DNA from: Ischnura elegans
Taxonomy: Eukaryota > Arthropoda > Insecta > Odonata > Coenagrionidae
DNA: 64,000 nucleotides
Direction of reading: 5' to 3'
Assembly: GCF_921293095.1 (NCBI RefSeq)
Contig: NW_025791658.1
Span: 3,410,001 to 3,474,000 of the forward strand
Shown: positions 55,030-64,000 of the stretch, one piece after another
Layout: each line of letters begins with the position of its first letter
How positions within the stretch are numbered: position 1 is the first letter of the stretch
Program-made: the position numbers and the translations under genes
The notes under the pieces: generated by a model
The model's database searches: none
What the model saw: the letters and a program-made list of their open reading frames with translations, nothing else
What the model was told of the DNA's origin: nothing

Positions 55030-55173
55030 GTCACTGAGGATGATGGGCTGCCTGGGGCTGCTTGTCACCCATGCGTTGCGAAGCTGACGGAACTGCGCGA
55101 GTTCAAGGAGATGTGCGTGAAATCCGCAACTGAGCTGGGGAGGAAGCGCGTCCTGGATGGCGCCACTGTCACG
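55030..55173 (+). CDS. ZAD-domain protein, second coding exon (C-terminal half of ZAD)
   Basis: Acceptor tctctcaatcttaag ends at 55029. Read in phase 0 the exon gives VTEDDGLPGAACHPCVAKLT, ELREFKEMCVKSATEL and GRKRVLDGATVT. The EDDGLP...CxxC...L..F...C pattern is the second half of a ZAD and fits exactly onto the exon at 41995-42156. The donor is taken as ACG|GTTGGT (phase 0), which is weak; a read-through would meet TAG seven codons later. The second CxxC pair (CHPC) completes the zinc site with CRLC. Downstream exons are also phase 0, consistent with this end. Confidence 0.8.
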
Positions 55174-55489
55174 GTTGGTGGATACTATTTTTAGCTCTCT
55201 TAAGCCTGTTTATGGGAAAAATGGCGATTAAGCATGATTGAAGTCTTTGTCATCGTTTTTGAATCCCACCAATTTCAATTCATTATTCTTTTGGTTGACT
55301 AAGTAAAGCCTCATTCACATTATGATCTTTGTATTTTATATTGTTCATGTTTTCTCTTTCATAGCCCTGGAGGATGATTTTAAATAAATCGAAACGTTTT
55401 CTATAACTTGGTTTTTATTGACCTAAACTCCAAGTAATATCATAAAAAGTTATTAAACAAGGTCAAGAAATGAAGAGGAAAAGTAATAT
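55174..55489 (+). other. Intron sequence
   Basis: No gene seen. gcctcattcacattatgat at 55312-55330 is a solo end of the MITE family found at 57154-57582. Confidence 0.4.
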
Positions 55490-56150
55490 TTTCATTATGA
55501 TATTTGTTACGTTTTTTACCGACTGATGAATCGATATTATATCCACTCCATTCGTATAGACATTGCGATTGATCTTAGCCTTCGATAAGTGATGAATTTT
55601 TACAATGGTATTTGTTGCTATTTTTTCCCGACAGATAAATCGATATTATGTCCGTTCAATTCGTATGGACATTGCCTTTGAATAAAGGTTAATTTTCCTT
55701 ATGACTTTTGTTGTGATATTTTTTCCTGACTGATCAATTGACATTCTTTCCATTCGATTGATCGAAGACATCGATAAGTGGTGAATTTTCATGGTGGCAT
55801 CTGTCGCGATTTTTCTCCCAATGATCAATCGATATCCTTTCCATTCGATTCTTACATATACAAATTGAGATTGATCAGAGGCTTTGCTAAGGAGTTGATT
55901 TTCATGATGGCATTTGTTACGATGCATGTGACATAAATTCCTCCTTCAATTGTTTTAATTAACTAACATAATTAGTTACTCTTCATCACCCACCAACCTC
56001 AAAATACGTTGTAAGTAACAATGAAAATATGAAATTTTCATCACGGCATATGTTGCGATTTTTTTCCGACTGAACAATCGAAATTCTTTTCCATTCGATT
56101 CTAATACGCATTGTGATTGATCGAAGGCTTCGATAAGCGGTGATTTCCCC
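55490..56150. repeat. Satellite-like tandem array, ~100-115 bp unit
   Basis: About five degenerate units share tgatggcatttgttgcgatt, a gactgatcaatcgatatt-like segment, ccattcgattc and gattgatcgaaggcttcgat. A gap at about 55935-56035 contains other sequence. The array ends exactly at a MITE. Confidence 0.7.
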
Positions 56151-56152
56151 AT

Positions 56153-56390
56153 GATGCCTCATTCACATTATGATTTTTCGAGCCATCGTCCTAACGATAG
56201 TTGGCCAAAATAGCCGTGCGAATGCATGTCCTGACAATAGTTCAAGTATCCATGAGAATAAAATAAAATTGTGTGGAAATTTACCATTTTATTTTATTCT
56301 CACGGATATAAAACGTTTCCACCAGATATCGCTGGACACTGTGAATTATAATGGTTCAAGTAGTTCCGAATGTTGCCACTAGAAATTAGA
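56153..56390 (+). mobile_element. MITE of the TATGCCTCATTCAC family with a nested insertion
   Basis: The first 90 bp match the start of 57154-57582 (gagccatcgtcc, gatagttggcc, gaatgcatgtcctgac), and the match resumes at gtagttccgaatgttgccac after an insertion. The right end is missing. Confidence 0.65.
56249..56353. mobile_element. 105-bp nested insertion with 9-bp duplication
   Basis: Bracketed by gttcaagta at 56240-56248 and 56354-56362. Contains a hairpin with perfect arms tgagaataaaataaaat / attttattttattctca. The empty site is approximated by 57238-57252. Confidence 0.65.
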
Positions 56391-57153
56391 ACCAGGGATA
56401 CTTTAAAAAAAGTCAGTAAATAGAAGAAATTATTTTCCTGAAGTAGAAAATTGCTCTTAGAATTTGGATTGTATAATGTTGCGTTAACGAAACGCTGGGA
56501 ATTAATCGGTTCATAAAATATACCTCAGAAAGCCGTAAAAATCACCATTTTGAACTTATTAAATTATCTTAAAATTCTGCAATTAAAATTCTCGCACCTA
56601 CCACTTATCCTGGTGGGTATACCATACCCCACACACCTATTAGTTGCACCTAAACCCCCCCTGCCTTAATTCCTGGGTGTGCCCCTGGTTCTATACTACT
56701 GAATGCAAATTAGTTGGAAGACTTTTTCATGTAAACTGGCATTAATTTGTTGTTGATTTTTTTTCGAGGACACTCATGCCATATTTATGCACTATTTCCA
56801 ATTTTCAAATAGTTTCTCAAGGATAGAAAAGTCAATTACGTCACGAAAAAGCACTACGTGTTTTTTAAATTGACGCTACGCTACGAATGTTTGTGATTTC
56901 AATTACTAATTCATGATCAAGTAACAGTTTTTCAATTTAATGGTAACACCGGCAACGGTGATGAACCCATTCGAAATTTAAACCCGTTTCCAAGGGGTCG
57001 AAAAAGTTTATTATGTCACCGCTTAAGTTTATTTAAGCGGTGACGGGGATTAATGGGTTAAATAAAAAGTAAATAATTCTTCATTCATTCCGATTCTAGA
57101 TTGTTTCGATTAATTTTGTCAAAGTCGATTGACCATTCAATTAATTGGTTACT
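56391..57153. other. Intron sequence without recognised gene
   Basis: AT-rich, with a short G/C-tract remnant at 56600-56695 and a small hairpin tcaccgcttaag/ttaagcggtga near 57016-57043. Confidence 0.35.
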
Positions 57154-57582
57154 TATGCCTCATTCACATTATGATTTTCCGAGCCATCGTCCGAACGATA
57201 GTTGGCCGAACTAGCAGTGTGAATGCATGTCCTGACGATAGTTGACGTAGTTCCGAACGTTGCCACTTTACGATGGTTAGGCGCTGGGAGACCGGAAAAG
57301 GAAGCGACAAGAGAACGACGATTAGCTCGTGAAGCTCTATTTTTTTCATGGATTGGTCCTAGGAAGGAAGATTATGGGCGGAAGAAAAATTATTCATTGA
57401 ATAGTACACGTTGGACACAATAATATCTGGTCACTGCATACCTCAACAGCTCTGCTAACCGTCAATTTCTTGTTCACTTTAAGATGTCAGCACTAGAGGG
57501 CAGCACAGGTTTTAACAATCGTCGTGTGAATGCACGACAGTTCCGACAATCGCTGGAACAATTGTAATGTGAATGAGGCATA
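57154..57582. mobile_element. TIR MITE, 429 bp
   Basis: Perfect 18-bp inverted ends TATGCCTCATTCACATTA. Subterminal inverted words (ccgaacgatagttgg, cgacaatcgctgg). No ORF of note. The right end directly abuts the next MITE. Confidence 0.8.
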
Positions 57583-57583
57583 T

Positions 57584-57817
57584 AGGCCGTTTTACACGGT
57601 ACACGGAATTGCGCAGTCTGACGTACGTGCGAAAGCGCAATCAAAATTGCGTCGTGTAAAGCGGTGAATTGCTAGAACACATGCGAGAATGCGTGGATGC
57701 GAGACGGCAAAATAGCCCCTGTTCTAATTTCGTTCATGCATTCGCGCAATTCCACACCATTTTATAAATTAATGCAGCTCTAACCTGCGTAATTCCGTGT
57801 ACCGTGTAAAACGGCCT
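57584..57817. mobile_element. Harbinger-like MITE, 234 bp
   Basis: Ends AGGCCGTTTTACACGGTACA inverted over about 25 bp; flanks TAT (57581-57583) and TAA (57818-57820) fit a TWA target. Its motif gcgcaatt...gcgcaa recurs in the replaced segment at 37269-37352. Confidence 0.8.
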
Positions 57818-58432
57818 TAATATGTATATGTGGAACTGCCCCACGTGTTCCGGTGCCGTGGTTAGGCAGTCAGCTTTTGGTCGACATGTAGAACGGTTGA
57901 ACCGAAGAGTTCTCCTTTATTGTCTGAATCTGTCTGTTTCTAAAATTCTGTCTCTAAAAAAGATCGCAAACTGACAAAGAAAGCTCTCATTGATTCCAGG
58001 AAGCACTCTAAAGTAACAGAATGACTGCGTAAATAATAATATATTGTAACGTTTTAACTATCCACTTTTAACTTGACAAATAATTTTGTTACACTTTGTA
58101 AAGAAATTTTATAATTTTAAAACTCGCGAGAAAAATCAACATCAACAAGCCGCCATGACCATTACAATCCCATTTGCACTACCCGTACTGCCACTCACTG
58201 AGCCATTGCCATGAACTGCACCAGTGGGGATCTTGAGTTCTGCCGTATTCCTTTCCTTTGGTCTCTTTCCCTCTCGTAGGCACCTCCTTTTCCTCTGCGT
58301 CCTTTTCTTCTCCCTGCCGATCTTGAATTCTGCCGTATCTCCTCCCCTGGTCTCTCAATACACCACAATTTTAGCTTTTCTCTCGATCTTTTTTTTATAA
58401 CACGTCTATCTCTTCCTTCTCTCCATACACGA
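57818..58432. other. Intron sequence without recognised feature
   Basis: Pyrimidine-rich stretch at 58200-58430, no exon recognised on the plus strand. Confidence 0.35.
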
Positions 58433-58440
58433 CTCCCCAT

Positions 58441-58700
58441 CAGTGGCGGATACAGAAAAAACTCAAGGGGGGGGGCCCAACATATTTTGAGTTGTCTTTA
58501 CTTTTATTGTAGTAAGAGATGATCAAGTCACAGGCAAAGTGTATGAAAATTTTATTTAAAGTGATCATAAACATGTAAAAGACAATGCCATCTTATGATA
58601 TAAAAAGTTACAATTGTGGTTTTTCAATGTTCGGCAATACAGGCGGACCCGCAAGGGGGGGGCGCGCGCCCCCTGCGCCCCCCATCTGTATCCGCCACTG
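58441..58700. mobile_element. hAT-like MITE, 260 bp
   Basis: Inverted ends CAGTGGCGGATACAG, flanked by the perfect 8-bp duplication ctccccat (58433-58440 and 58701-58708). Contains the G-tract/C-tract blocks near the ends that recur in other G/C-tract repeats. Confidence 0.95.
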
Positions 58701-58875
58701 CTCCCCATTCAAATAATATCATGGTCGTCTCTCCCTACCATTATTGCCTCCTCACTACTATTGTTAATGTTATTTCATTTAAATAAACAACATGGCGGCT
58801 TGTTTACAATATTGTATGTTTTAGTTAAATTATGAGCATTGCAATGCATTCAAGTGAAAGTTTGGGTTATCCGCA

Positions 58876-59090
58876 TAGGCATATCTAGGGGGGGGGGGTC
58901 ACAGGGGCACGTGCCCCCCCCAGACCCTCAAAAATATGCAAGATTTTTAATACGGTCCCATTATCACTGCATTCGTTTTGTATTACGAGGTATCCTAGTG
59001 CCCCTCCCAGAACAAAATCCTGGATACGGCCTTGCTTGTGCCCTCCCCCCCCCAGAAAGAAATCCTGGATGCGCCCCTGGTTATCTGTGT
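58876..59090 (+). repeat. G/C-tract interspersed repeat family, copy 4
   Basis: gcatatctaggggggggggt...gtgcccccccc, then gatttttaatacgg, ending in two tandem ccccccagaa...atcctggat-type ends. Related to 20160-20530. Confidence 0.5.
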
Positions 59091-60200
59091 TTTCCGATCA
59101 TTCGTGTGCCTTCCCTCCCCATCATTATCCTGGATAATCGGGAGTGTACTGTATATGCATAGGTTTGTGTGGCAATGCTCATGATGACTACCAAATTCTG
59201 GTTATTATTATGTGTGAAGAGGAAAAAGAATTAGAAAAGCTGCAATTCATACATATTTACGGTATTGTGACTTCATATTTATTGAATTTTAACTTGATAT
59301 ATATTGAATTTTTACTTCATATTTATCGAATTTTTGACTTCATATTTATTGAATTTTTACTTCATATTTATCAAATTTTGACCCGTAATTCATTGAATGT
59401 TGACATATATATTTTTCTCTGGATTCTATGCATTGTTATTATGCTTGTTAATTATGACCTCAAATCTATTGCATTTTTAAGTTACTCCTGTTTTAAAATA
59501 ACCTCAAACATGAGACTGCAATTTAAGTTTATTTTCAATGGAAATGGTTCATTCTTATATGCACGACATATTACGTACGTAAAATGCCTTAAAAAATACT
59601 CGCATGAAACCTTAGGAGCAGCTGGAGTGGGAGATAATAATAATCAGGAGTGATCTGTAAATATAAATTGTGGTTGTGTAAGGGTGTCGCTCGCCGTCTC
59701 GTGCCAGCTCGGTTCCGCTCTCGGTGTAATGGAAGAATCGCAGAGTCACGTTCGAGTGATGGGTCCAGTATCTGAACCTCATAACACGTTGCAACCTCTC
59801 GCGTGGGATCCATCCTCGTGCATGACTCTGACACTTTACTCCGATTAACAACTTGCAACTGGCTCTCGCGTGGGAATTGGTCTCTGCGTATTCCTCCAAC
59901 ACTTAATGCCGTAACACGTTGCAGTATCTTGGCGTGGGAAGGCGTATGATGTGCACAATCATGCGGCCTTTTTCCGGCCAATAGGAGGACGCTGAGAGGG
60001 TCACGGGACGGACGCGACACGGGAGGAAGCCTCTTGGAGGGAATAGACTGGGAAGTCTTACGCTGTAGCTCGGAGGGGGAGTTTGTACATGTGCTAGTAA
60101 CAATTAAACGTGTGGAACCAGACTTGTCATCTCATTCTGCCCTCTACGAACCTGGCCCTTCCTATAAGCTTAGTGCTTACAGTTGTATATTTAATTTTAG
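59091..60200. other. Intron with two small tandem repeats
   Basis: 59267-59390 holds about five AT-rich units (ttcatatttattgaattttt). 59779-59940 holds three ~67-bp-spaced units (aacacgttgca...tcgcgtgggaa). The minus-strand ORF at 59589-60020 covers the second repeat and has no recognisable domain. Confidence 0.5.
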
Positions 60201-60329
60201 GAGGGTGATGTGCCAGAAACAGCCAGGGAATCTTTGACAGAAAATGAGAAATGCAGACAAGATAATTCAGAAGTGGAAGATTTCCCCATTTCAAATGCTG
60301 AAGTAGATCCTCTTTACACTGGAAATACG
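60201..60329 (+). CDS. Duplicated 129-bp exon, copy a (presumed ZAD gene)
   Basis: Acceptor atttaattttag precedes 60201 and donor ACG|GTATGT follows 60329. It is 43 codons in phase 0, acidic, with ETARESLTEN, NSEVEDF, NAEVDPLYTGNT. Copies b and c have the same length and pattern. Belonging to the ZAD gene is inferred from strand, phase and position; acidic linkers between ZAD and zinc fingers are common in that family. The most diverged copy (contains Cys and PISN instead of SIAS). Confidence 0.65.
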
Positions 60330-60449
60330 GTATGTGTGTAAAAAAAAAAACTCTATCATCACACACACTGCAAGAAATCCAGAATTTCCTATATTTTTTG
60401 TTTGCAGTTCTTTTCTAATGTAATGTTTGGTTGTATATTTAATTTTCAG

Positions 60450-60578
60450 GGGAATGAAGGGCCAGAGACAGCGAGGAAATCTTTGACAGAAGATGATGGC
60501 AGCAGAGAAGAGAATTCAGAAGTGGAAGATTTTTCTATCGCTAGTGCTGAAGTTGATCCTCTTTACACTGGCAACATG
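60450..60578 (+). CDS. Duplicated 129-bp exon, copy b
   Basis: Acceptor atatttaattttcag ends at 60449; donor ATG|GTATGT follows 60578. 43 codons, phase 0: ETARKSLTEDDGSREENSEV, EDFSIASAEVDPLYTGNM. Separated from copy a by a 120-bp intron. The intron just before it (taatgtttggttgtata) is also shared with copy c, so the duplicated unit included upstream intron DNA. Confidence 0.7.
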
Positions 60579-60749
60579 GTATGTACATGCGTACAAATCA
60601 ATCTAAAATAAAAAGCGATTTTTTATGAACATGATCTTTCCAAAAACTGCTGACAAGTCTCGGTTACGAAAATGACATGACATGGTTGCAAAAATGTTGG
60701 TAACATTTTTTGTCACGTTATATGTACCTCAATTTTCATTTTTCGACCT

Positions 60750-60905
60750 GCAGTGGCATAGCTAGGAATTTTGTTCGGGGGGGTCCAAAACCAGGGGGAA
60801 AATTTTTGAAAAACAAGATACTTAGTGGAGGGTTTTTAATTTTAACACTCTTCGTGATCAAAAAAACTTCATCTGTCGAAGTAATCTTTCTTATATTCTG
60901 ATTTT
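60750..60905 (+). mobile_element. hAT-like MITE fragment, left end
   Basis: Starts CAGTGGCATAGCTAGG followed by a G-tract. No right end found. Confidence 0.4.
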
Positions 60906-60944
60906 TCAATATTTTTTCTTTTAACCCTTTCACTGCCAGCCTAT

Positions 60945-61058
60945 TTTGTGCGGGATGTACGAAGACTACCAGGGCTATCATCCAGAATTTGTAACATTTC
61001 AGATTTAAAAATTTTTCAGCTACTTAATTTTATTTAATACATCTAGATTTTTTCCCAA
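60945..61058 (+). repeat. Fragment of the 3-kb repeat
   Basis: Matches about 8995-9110 (gggatgtacgaagact, gaatttgtaacatttcag, tagattttttcccaa). Confidence 0.65.
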
Positions 61059-61065
61059 TTCTTAA

Positions 61066-61936
61066 CCTTTTCCCCACTAAAGACGGAAATATAAGTGTGG
61101 ACGTTTCTTGACCCGGGAGATGAAAGCCGTATATTTCCGTCTAAGATTTTCCTACGCACGTGAACGAGAGCCATATATATATAAATATTTCCTAACTCTC
61201 CCCCTTTTATGACAGTCGTGGGTTTACGTTGTCTTTGTTTCAGGACCCAACGCTGCGGGGTTTAGGTTTTACCCTCGGAATCAGGGAATAAGTACCCAGA
61301 CCCCTCATCTTTTATAACCCCTCTTAGTGGTAAGGGACAGTGGTCGTACAATTGTTTATCTAGTCAGTTTTTGAAATAAATATTTGTTCATTTCACATAA
61401 AAAATAAACGAAGAATTCAATTATTTGTCTTTTGAGCAGCGTTTAAAATTTTTAAACAAAATTCTACGATAAATATCAACTTATATCTCGAGTTCTGCGT
61501 AAAAATCAACATGGAAATTGTTGCTACATTAAATACGTTAATATTGACCTTAGAACGTTTAAAGAATGTTTAAAATTTGACAATACTCAGACAAAAATGA
61601 TGATTTCAATTCTAAGTCTGCAATTTACGTGCAAGCAACAATTATTATCCATGTGCCAAATACATATAAGCAATCCATAAGTTGAGCGCAAACCAATGCC
61701 ACAGGTATGGCCGTAAACCCGGAAAGGAGGGAGCACAACTACTCTCGGAGCCTGCGATAATGCAGAGTCCTCGCTGGGAGGGGTTGAAAAAGGTTGGAAC
61801 TGAAAGTGTGTCATTATCCATGAGACCCTTCTTTACGAATAGCCTCCAAAAATGCTCCATAGCACTAGAAAGAAGAGTCTCTTGGGGCTCAGTACAGCAG
61901 TCATGCTAAGACGAAAACTCCGCCGTCTCGAAAGGG
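61066..61936 (+). mobile_element. P2, fullest copy (piggyBac-like, non-autonomous)
   Basis: Left flank TTAA at 61062-61065, right flank TTGA (mutated TTAA) at 61937-61940; weak inverted ends CCTTTTC / GAAAGGG. Homologous pieces occur at 1462-1630, 30690-31864 and 47040-47595. Contains no transposase. Lies in the intron between duplicated exons b and c. Confidence 0.6.
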
Positions 61937-62414
61937 TTGAGATATATTTATATGTTATGACCATTGATAGATTATGGGGGTTTACGTAAATTACAGCTGT
62001 TGAAGAGGGCACAATCACGAAAAGGTGAAATAATTCGGGCCGATAAATCGGCCCGTGGCAGTTTTTGCTCAACCAGCAAGGGCAGATATATCGGCCCGGT
62101 GGCAGTATAAATGTGCGTGGGTTAAATGCGCGTGTTAGTGAGCAACTCTCAAAAGAAAAAAAACGTGCACAGTATGCAATTGTAAAGTGATAAATGAGTT
62201 TTTTAATCTCTTTTTTTCACTTTTTGGCCTTGAATACGCTGCAGACCATTTCGGGTGCCAAATTCAAATCCTCGCCACCGTTCCAATTCGGCTTCAAAGT
62301 ACCGACTTTTTGCGATCAGTCCTCGATACCAGTTCCACAGGCCAGGAACCGGCAGTACCGAGAACGAAGAACCAGAACCGACCCATCACTAATATATTTT
62401 TTATGTATCTAATA

Positions 62415-63218
62415 CAGGGTGTCCCATTTATCATGACCACCCTAAATAACTTTTTGCCCAGATGCAAATTCAAGAAATTGTCGAGCAAATGTTCATTAGC
62501 CATCAGGGGGACATTAATCAGCATGATTGCCTTCCTTGTAGCTTTGTTATTTACAAAGATATGAACAGCGGTATGTCTTCTTTAAATGGCACCCTAGACG
62601 TGGACGTGGTTGTGGTCCCGGGGTCAAAGTGACTTTTGTGTTATGTTTTGACTTGCTTGTCATTTGTTTACTACTAACTCCAGTAAGTGGACGAGTTTCT
62701 TATGTTTTCATGACGTTGTGTTTATGCTAATGGTCCACTGTGCTACATTTTTGAATAAGTCCTTAGGAGAGGAAATGAATTGCCGAATAAAAAATGGCAC
62801 TCTATAGTTTTTATTCGGCAATTCAACGGACGATGGTTGACTGTTGCGCATTTTACTGTGTTTTCATTTGTTCACTGTCAACATAAGTAAGTGGAGTAGT
62901 TCCAAAACCCACGTACCTGCACTAAGCAGTAGTGAGTCAGCCATTTTTCATAACACTGTGTTTATGTTAATGGTCCACTGTGCTACATTTATGAATAATT
63001 CTTTAGGAGAGGAAATGAATTGCCGAGTAAAAACTTTAGGGTGGCATTTAAAAAAGACATACCGCTGTTAATATCTGTGTAAATAACAAAGCTACAAGGA
63101 AGGCAATCATGCTGATCAATGTCCCCCTGACGGCTAATGAACATTTGCTTGACACATTTTTGAATTTGCATCTGGACAAAAAGTTATTTCGAGTGGTCAA
63201 GATAAATGGGACACCCTG
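62415..63218. mobile_element. Long-TIR element, 804 bp (TA target)
   Basis: Flanked by TA at 62413-62414 and 63219-63220. The arms, about 175 bp each (62415-62590 and 63040-63218), begin CAGGGTGTCCCATTTATC and are near-identical inverted copies. The centre has a direct duplication of about 90 bp (62700-62790 and 62942-63033) containing tggtccactgtgctacattt. A Tc1/mariner-type MITE is likely. Confidence 0.85.
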
Positions 63219-63220
63219 TA

Positions 63221-63764
63221 TATTTATCATTTAATGATAGCAGAAAGCGAGTGCTATCGCATGATTTTTAACCATGATTCAAGAGAAAACGATAAGATCT
63301 CTCTTAATCCAACAGTCACTTAAAATGATTAGGATGGTTGGATTCCTTTTCTTTCTTATTTACTGTTAGGTATGCTCTCATATGGGACAAAATGGCCACA
63401 AGTAATGATTAACGTGAAAATTACAGCATATTTAAGGTGTATAAGAAAAAAACATAAACGTGAAACATATATTGCTGGAAATGTCATTTCACGTACGTAA
63501 TCATGGCTGCATTAATGGTCTCTAGTTGTCTCGGAACAATTCGCGGTGGTAGTTTGGCCATTTCGGGGGTGTCTCCTTGGTATGATAAGTGGAGGTTTTA
63601 TGATATAAAGAGGTTCACTATATTGAGGTTTGCCTGTAAATCTAATAAAATAAAGCAGTTTTATCATCATTACTATTATCTCAAAAGAGAATAATGGTTT
63701 TGCCTTCATTTTTTTGATGCAATTCCTATCCAATGTAATGTGTGGTTGTATTTTTAATTGGCAG
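63221..63764 (+). other. Intron before exon copy c
   Basis: No gene seen. The last 40 bases (caatgtaatgtgtggttgta...ggcag) are homologous to the intron before exon copy b. Confidence 0.5.
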
Positions 63765-63893
63765 GTGTTGGTAGAGCAAGAAACGGCCAGGGAATCTTTG
63801 GCAGAAAATGATAGGAGCAGACAAGAGAATTCAGAAGTGGAAGATTTTTCTATCGCTAGTGCAGAAGTAGATCCTCTTTACACTGGAAACATG
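63765..63893 (+). CDS. Duplicated 129-bp exon, copy c
   Basis: Acceptor tttttaattggcag ends at 63764; donor ATG|GTATGT follows 63893. 43 codons in phase 0: EQETARESLAENDRSRQENS, EVEDFSIASAEVDPLYTGNM. Closer to copy b than to copy a at the C-terminal half. Its phase allows inclusion or skipping without a frameshift. Confidence 0.7.
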
Positions 63894-64000
63894 GTATGTA
63901 AGAGTAAAAATAGATAAAAATTATATTGTTTAATTTCTCCCAAAATATAGATGCAGTAAAACCTCTTCACATCGTAATGGAGGGGACCAAAATTTGGGCA

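Noticed and set aside
59589-60020. 143-codon minus-strand ORF
   Set aside because: Covers a three-unit repeat (cacgttgca...cgcgtgggaa), has no recognisable domain and no splice or promoter support.

Overview
The window looks like a piece of a large, repeat-rich, AT-rich arthropod (most likely insect) nuclear genome. Supporting signs are split genes with GT/AG introns, a ZAD zinc-finger-associated domain (a family expanded mainly in insects), and a dense mixture of decayed non-LTR retrotransposons, Penelope-like elements, a mariner, and many short terminal-inverted-repeat (TIR) elements with clear target-site duplications. No prokaryotic gene organisation, rRNA, CRISPR array or intact tRNA gene was seen. 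The species cannot be named from the sequence.

Host genes. (1) Two copies of an unrecognised single-exon protein family with an N-terminal coiled coil lie at 3-464 (cut by the window edge) and 32500-33555. (2) An ankyrin-repeat gene on the + strand has convincing exons at 23346-23598 and 26703-26823, and a possible last exon at 29995-30020. (3) A ZAD-type gene on the + strand has its domain split between exon 41995-42156 and exon 55030-55173 across a 12.9 kb intron full of transposons. It is probably followed by three tandemly duplicated 129-bp phase-0 exons (60201-60329, 60450-60578, 63765-63893); zinc fingers would be expected beyond the right edge. (4) A remnant of a C2H2 zinc-finger gene lies on the - strand at 53241-53412.

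Mobile DNA region by region. 0.9-2.3 kb: LINE tail, piggyBac-like fragment, first copy of a 663-bp TIR element (called AT-MITE here). 3.9-5.2 kb: Penelope-like element with GIY-YIG endonuclease. 5.66-6.61 kb: internally deleted mariner. 7.67-12.0 kb and 36.8-39.8 kb: two copies of a ~3 kb repeat, the first broken by two younger insertions. 12.0-13.4 kb: LINE tail and hAT MITE. 14.85-20.1 kb: a possible TIR element holding a nearly complete LINE with an open 949-codon ORF2. 23.8-24.8 kb: LINE tail. 26.9-30 kb: Penelope tail, Harbinger-like MITE and a foldback element nested in a piggyBac-like MITE. 34.2-35.2 kb: L1/Tx1-like LINE tail. 36.1-36.7 kb: pogo-like MITE. 39.9-40.4 kb: MITE packed with GTCTCTGAGA-like repeats. 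43-50 kb: nested LINE, MITE and SINE fragments. 50.2-52.85 kb: second long LINE, disrupted by one stop codon. 53-55 kb: AT-MITE copies and a LINE tail. 55.5-56.2 kb: ~110-bp satellite-like array. 57-63.2 kb: MITEs of several superfamilies.

Organisation. The transposons mostly fill introns and spacers. Several nested insertions allow relative dating: paralogous empty sites show how the AT-MITE inserts, and the TTAA MITE inside the 3-kb repeat predates duplication of that repeat. The most novel items are the duplicated acidic exon cassette of the presumed ZAD gene, the unknown coiled-coil family whose two copies differ mostly at replacement sites, and several long palindromes.
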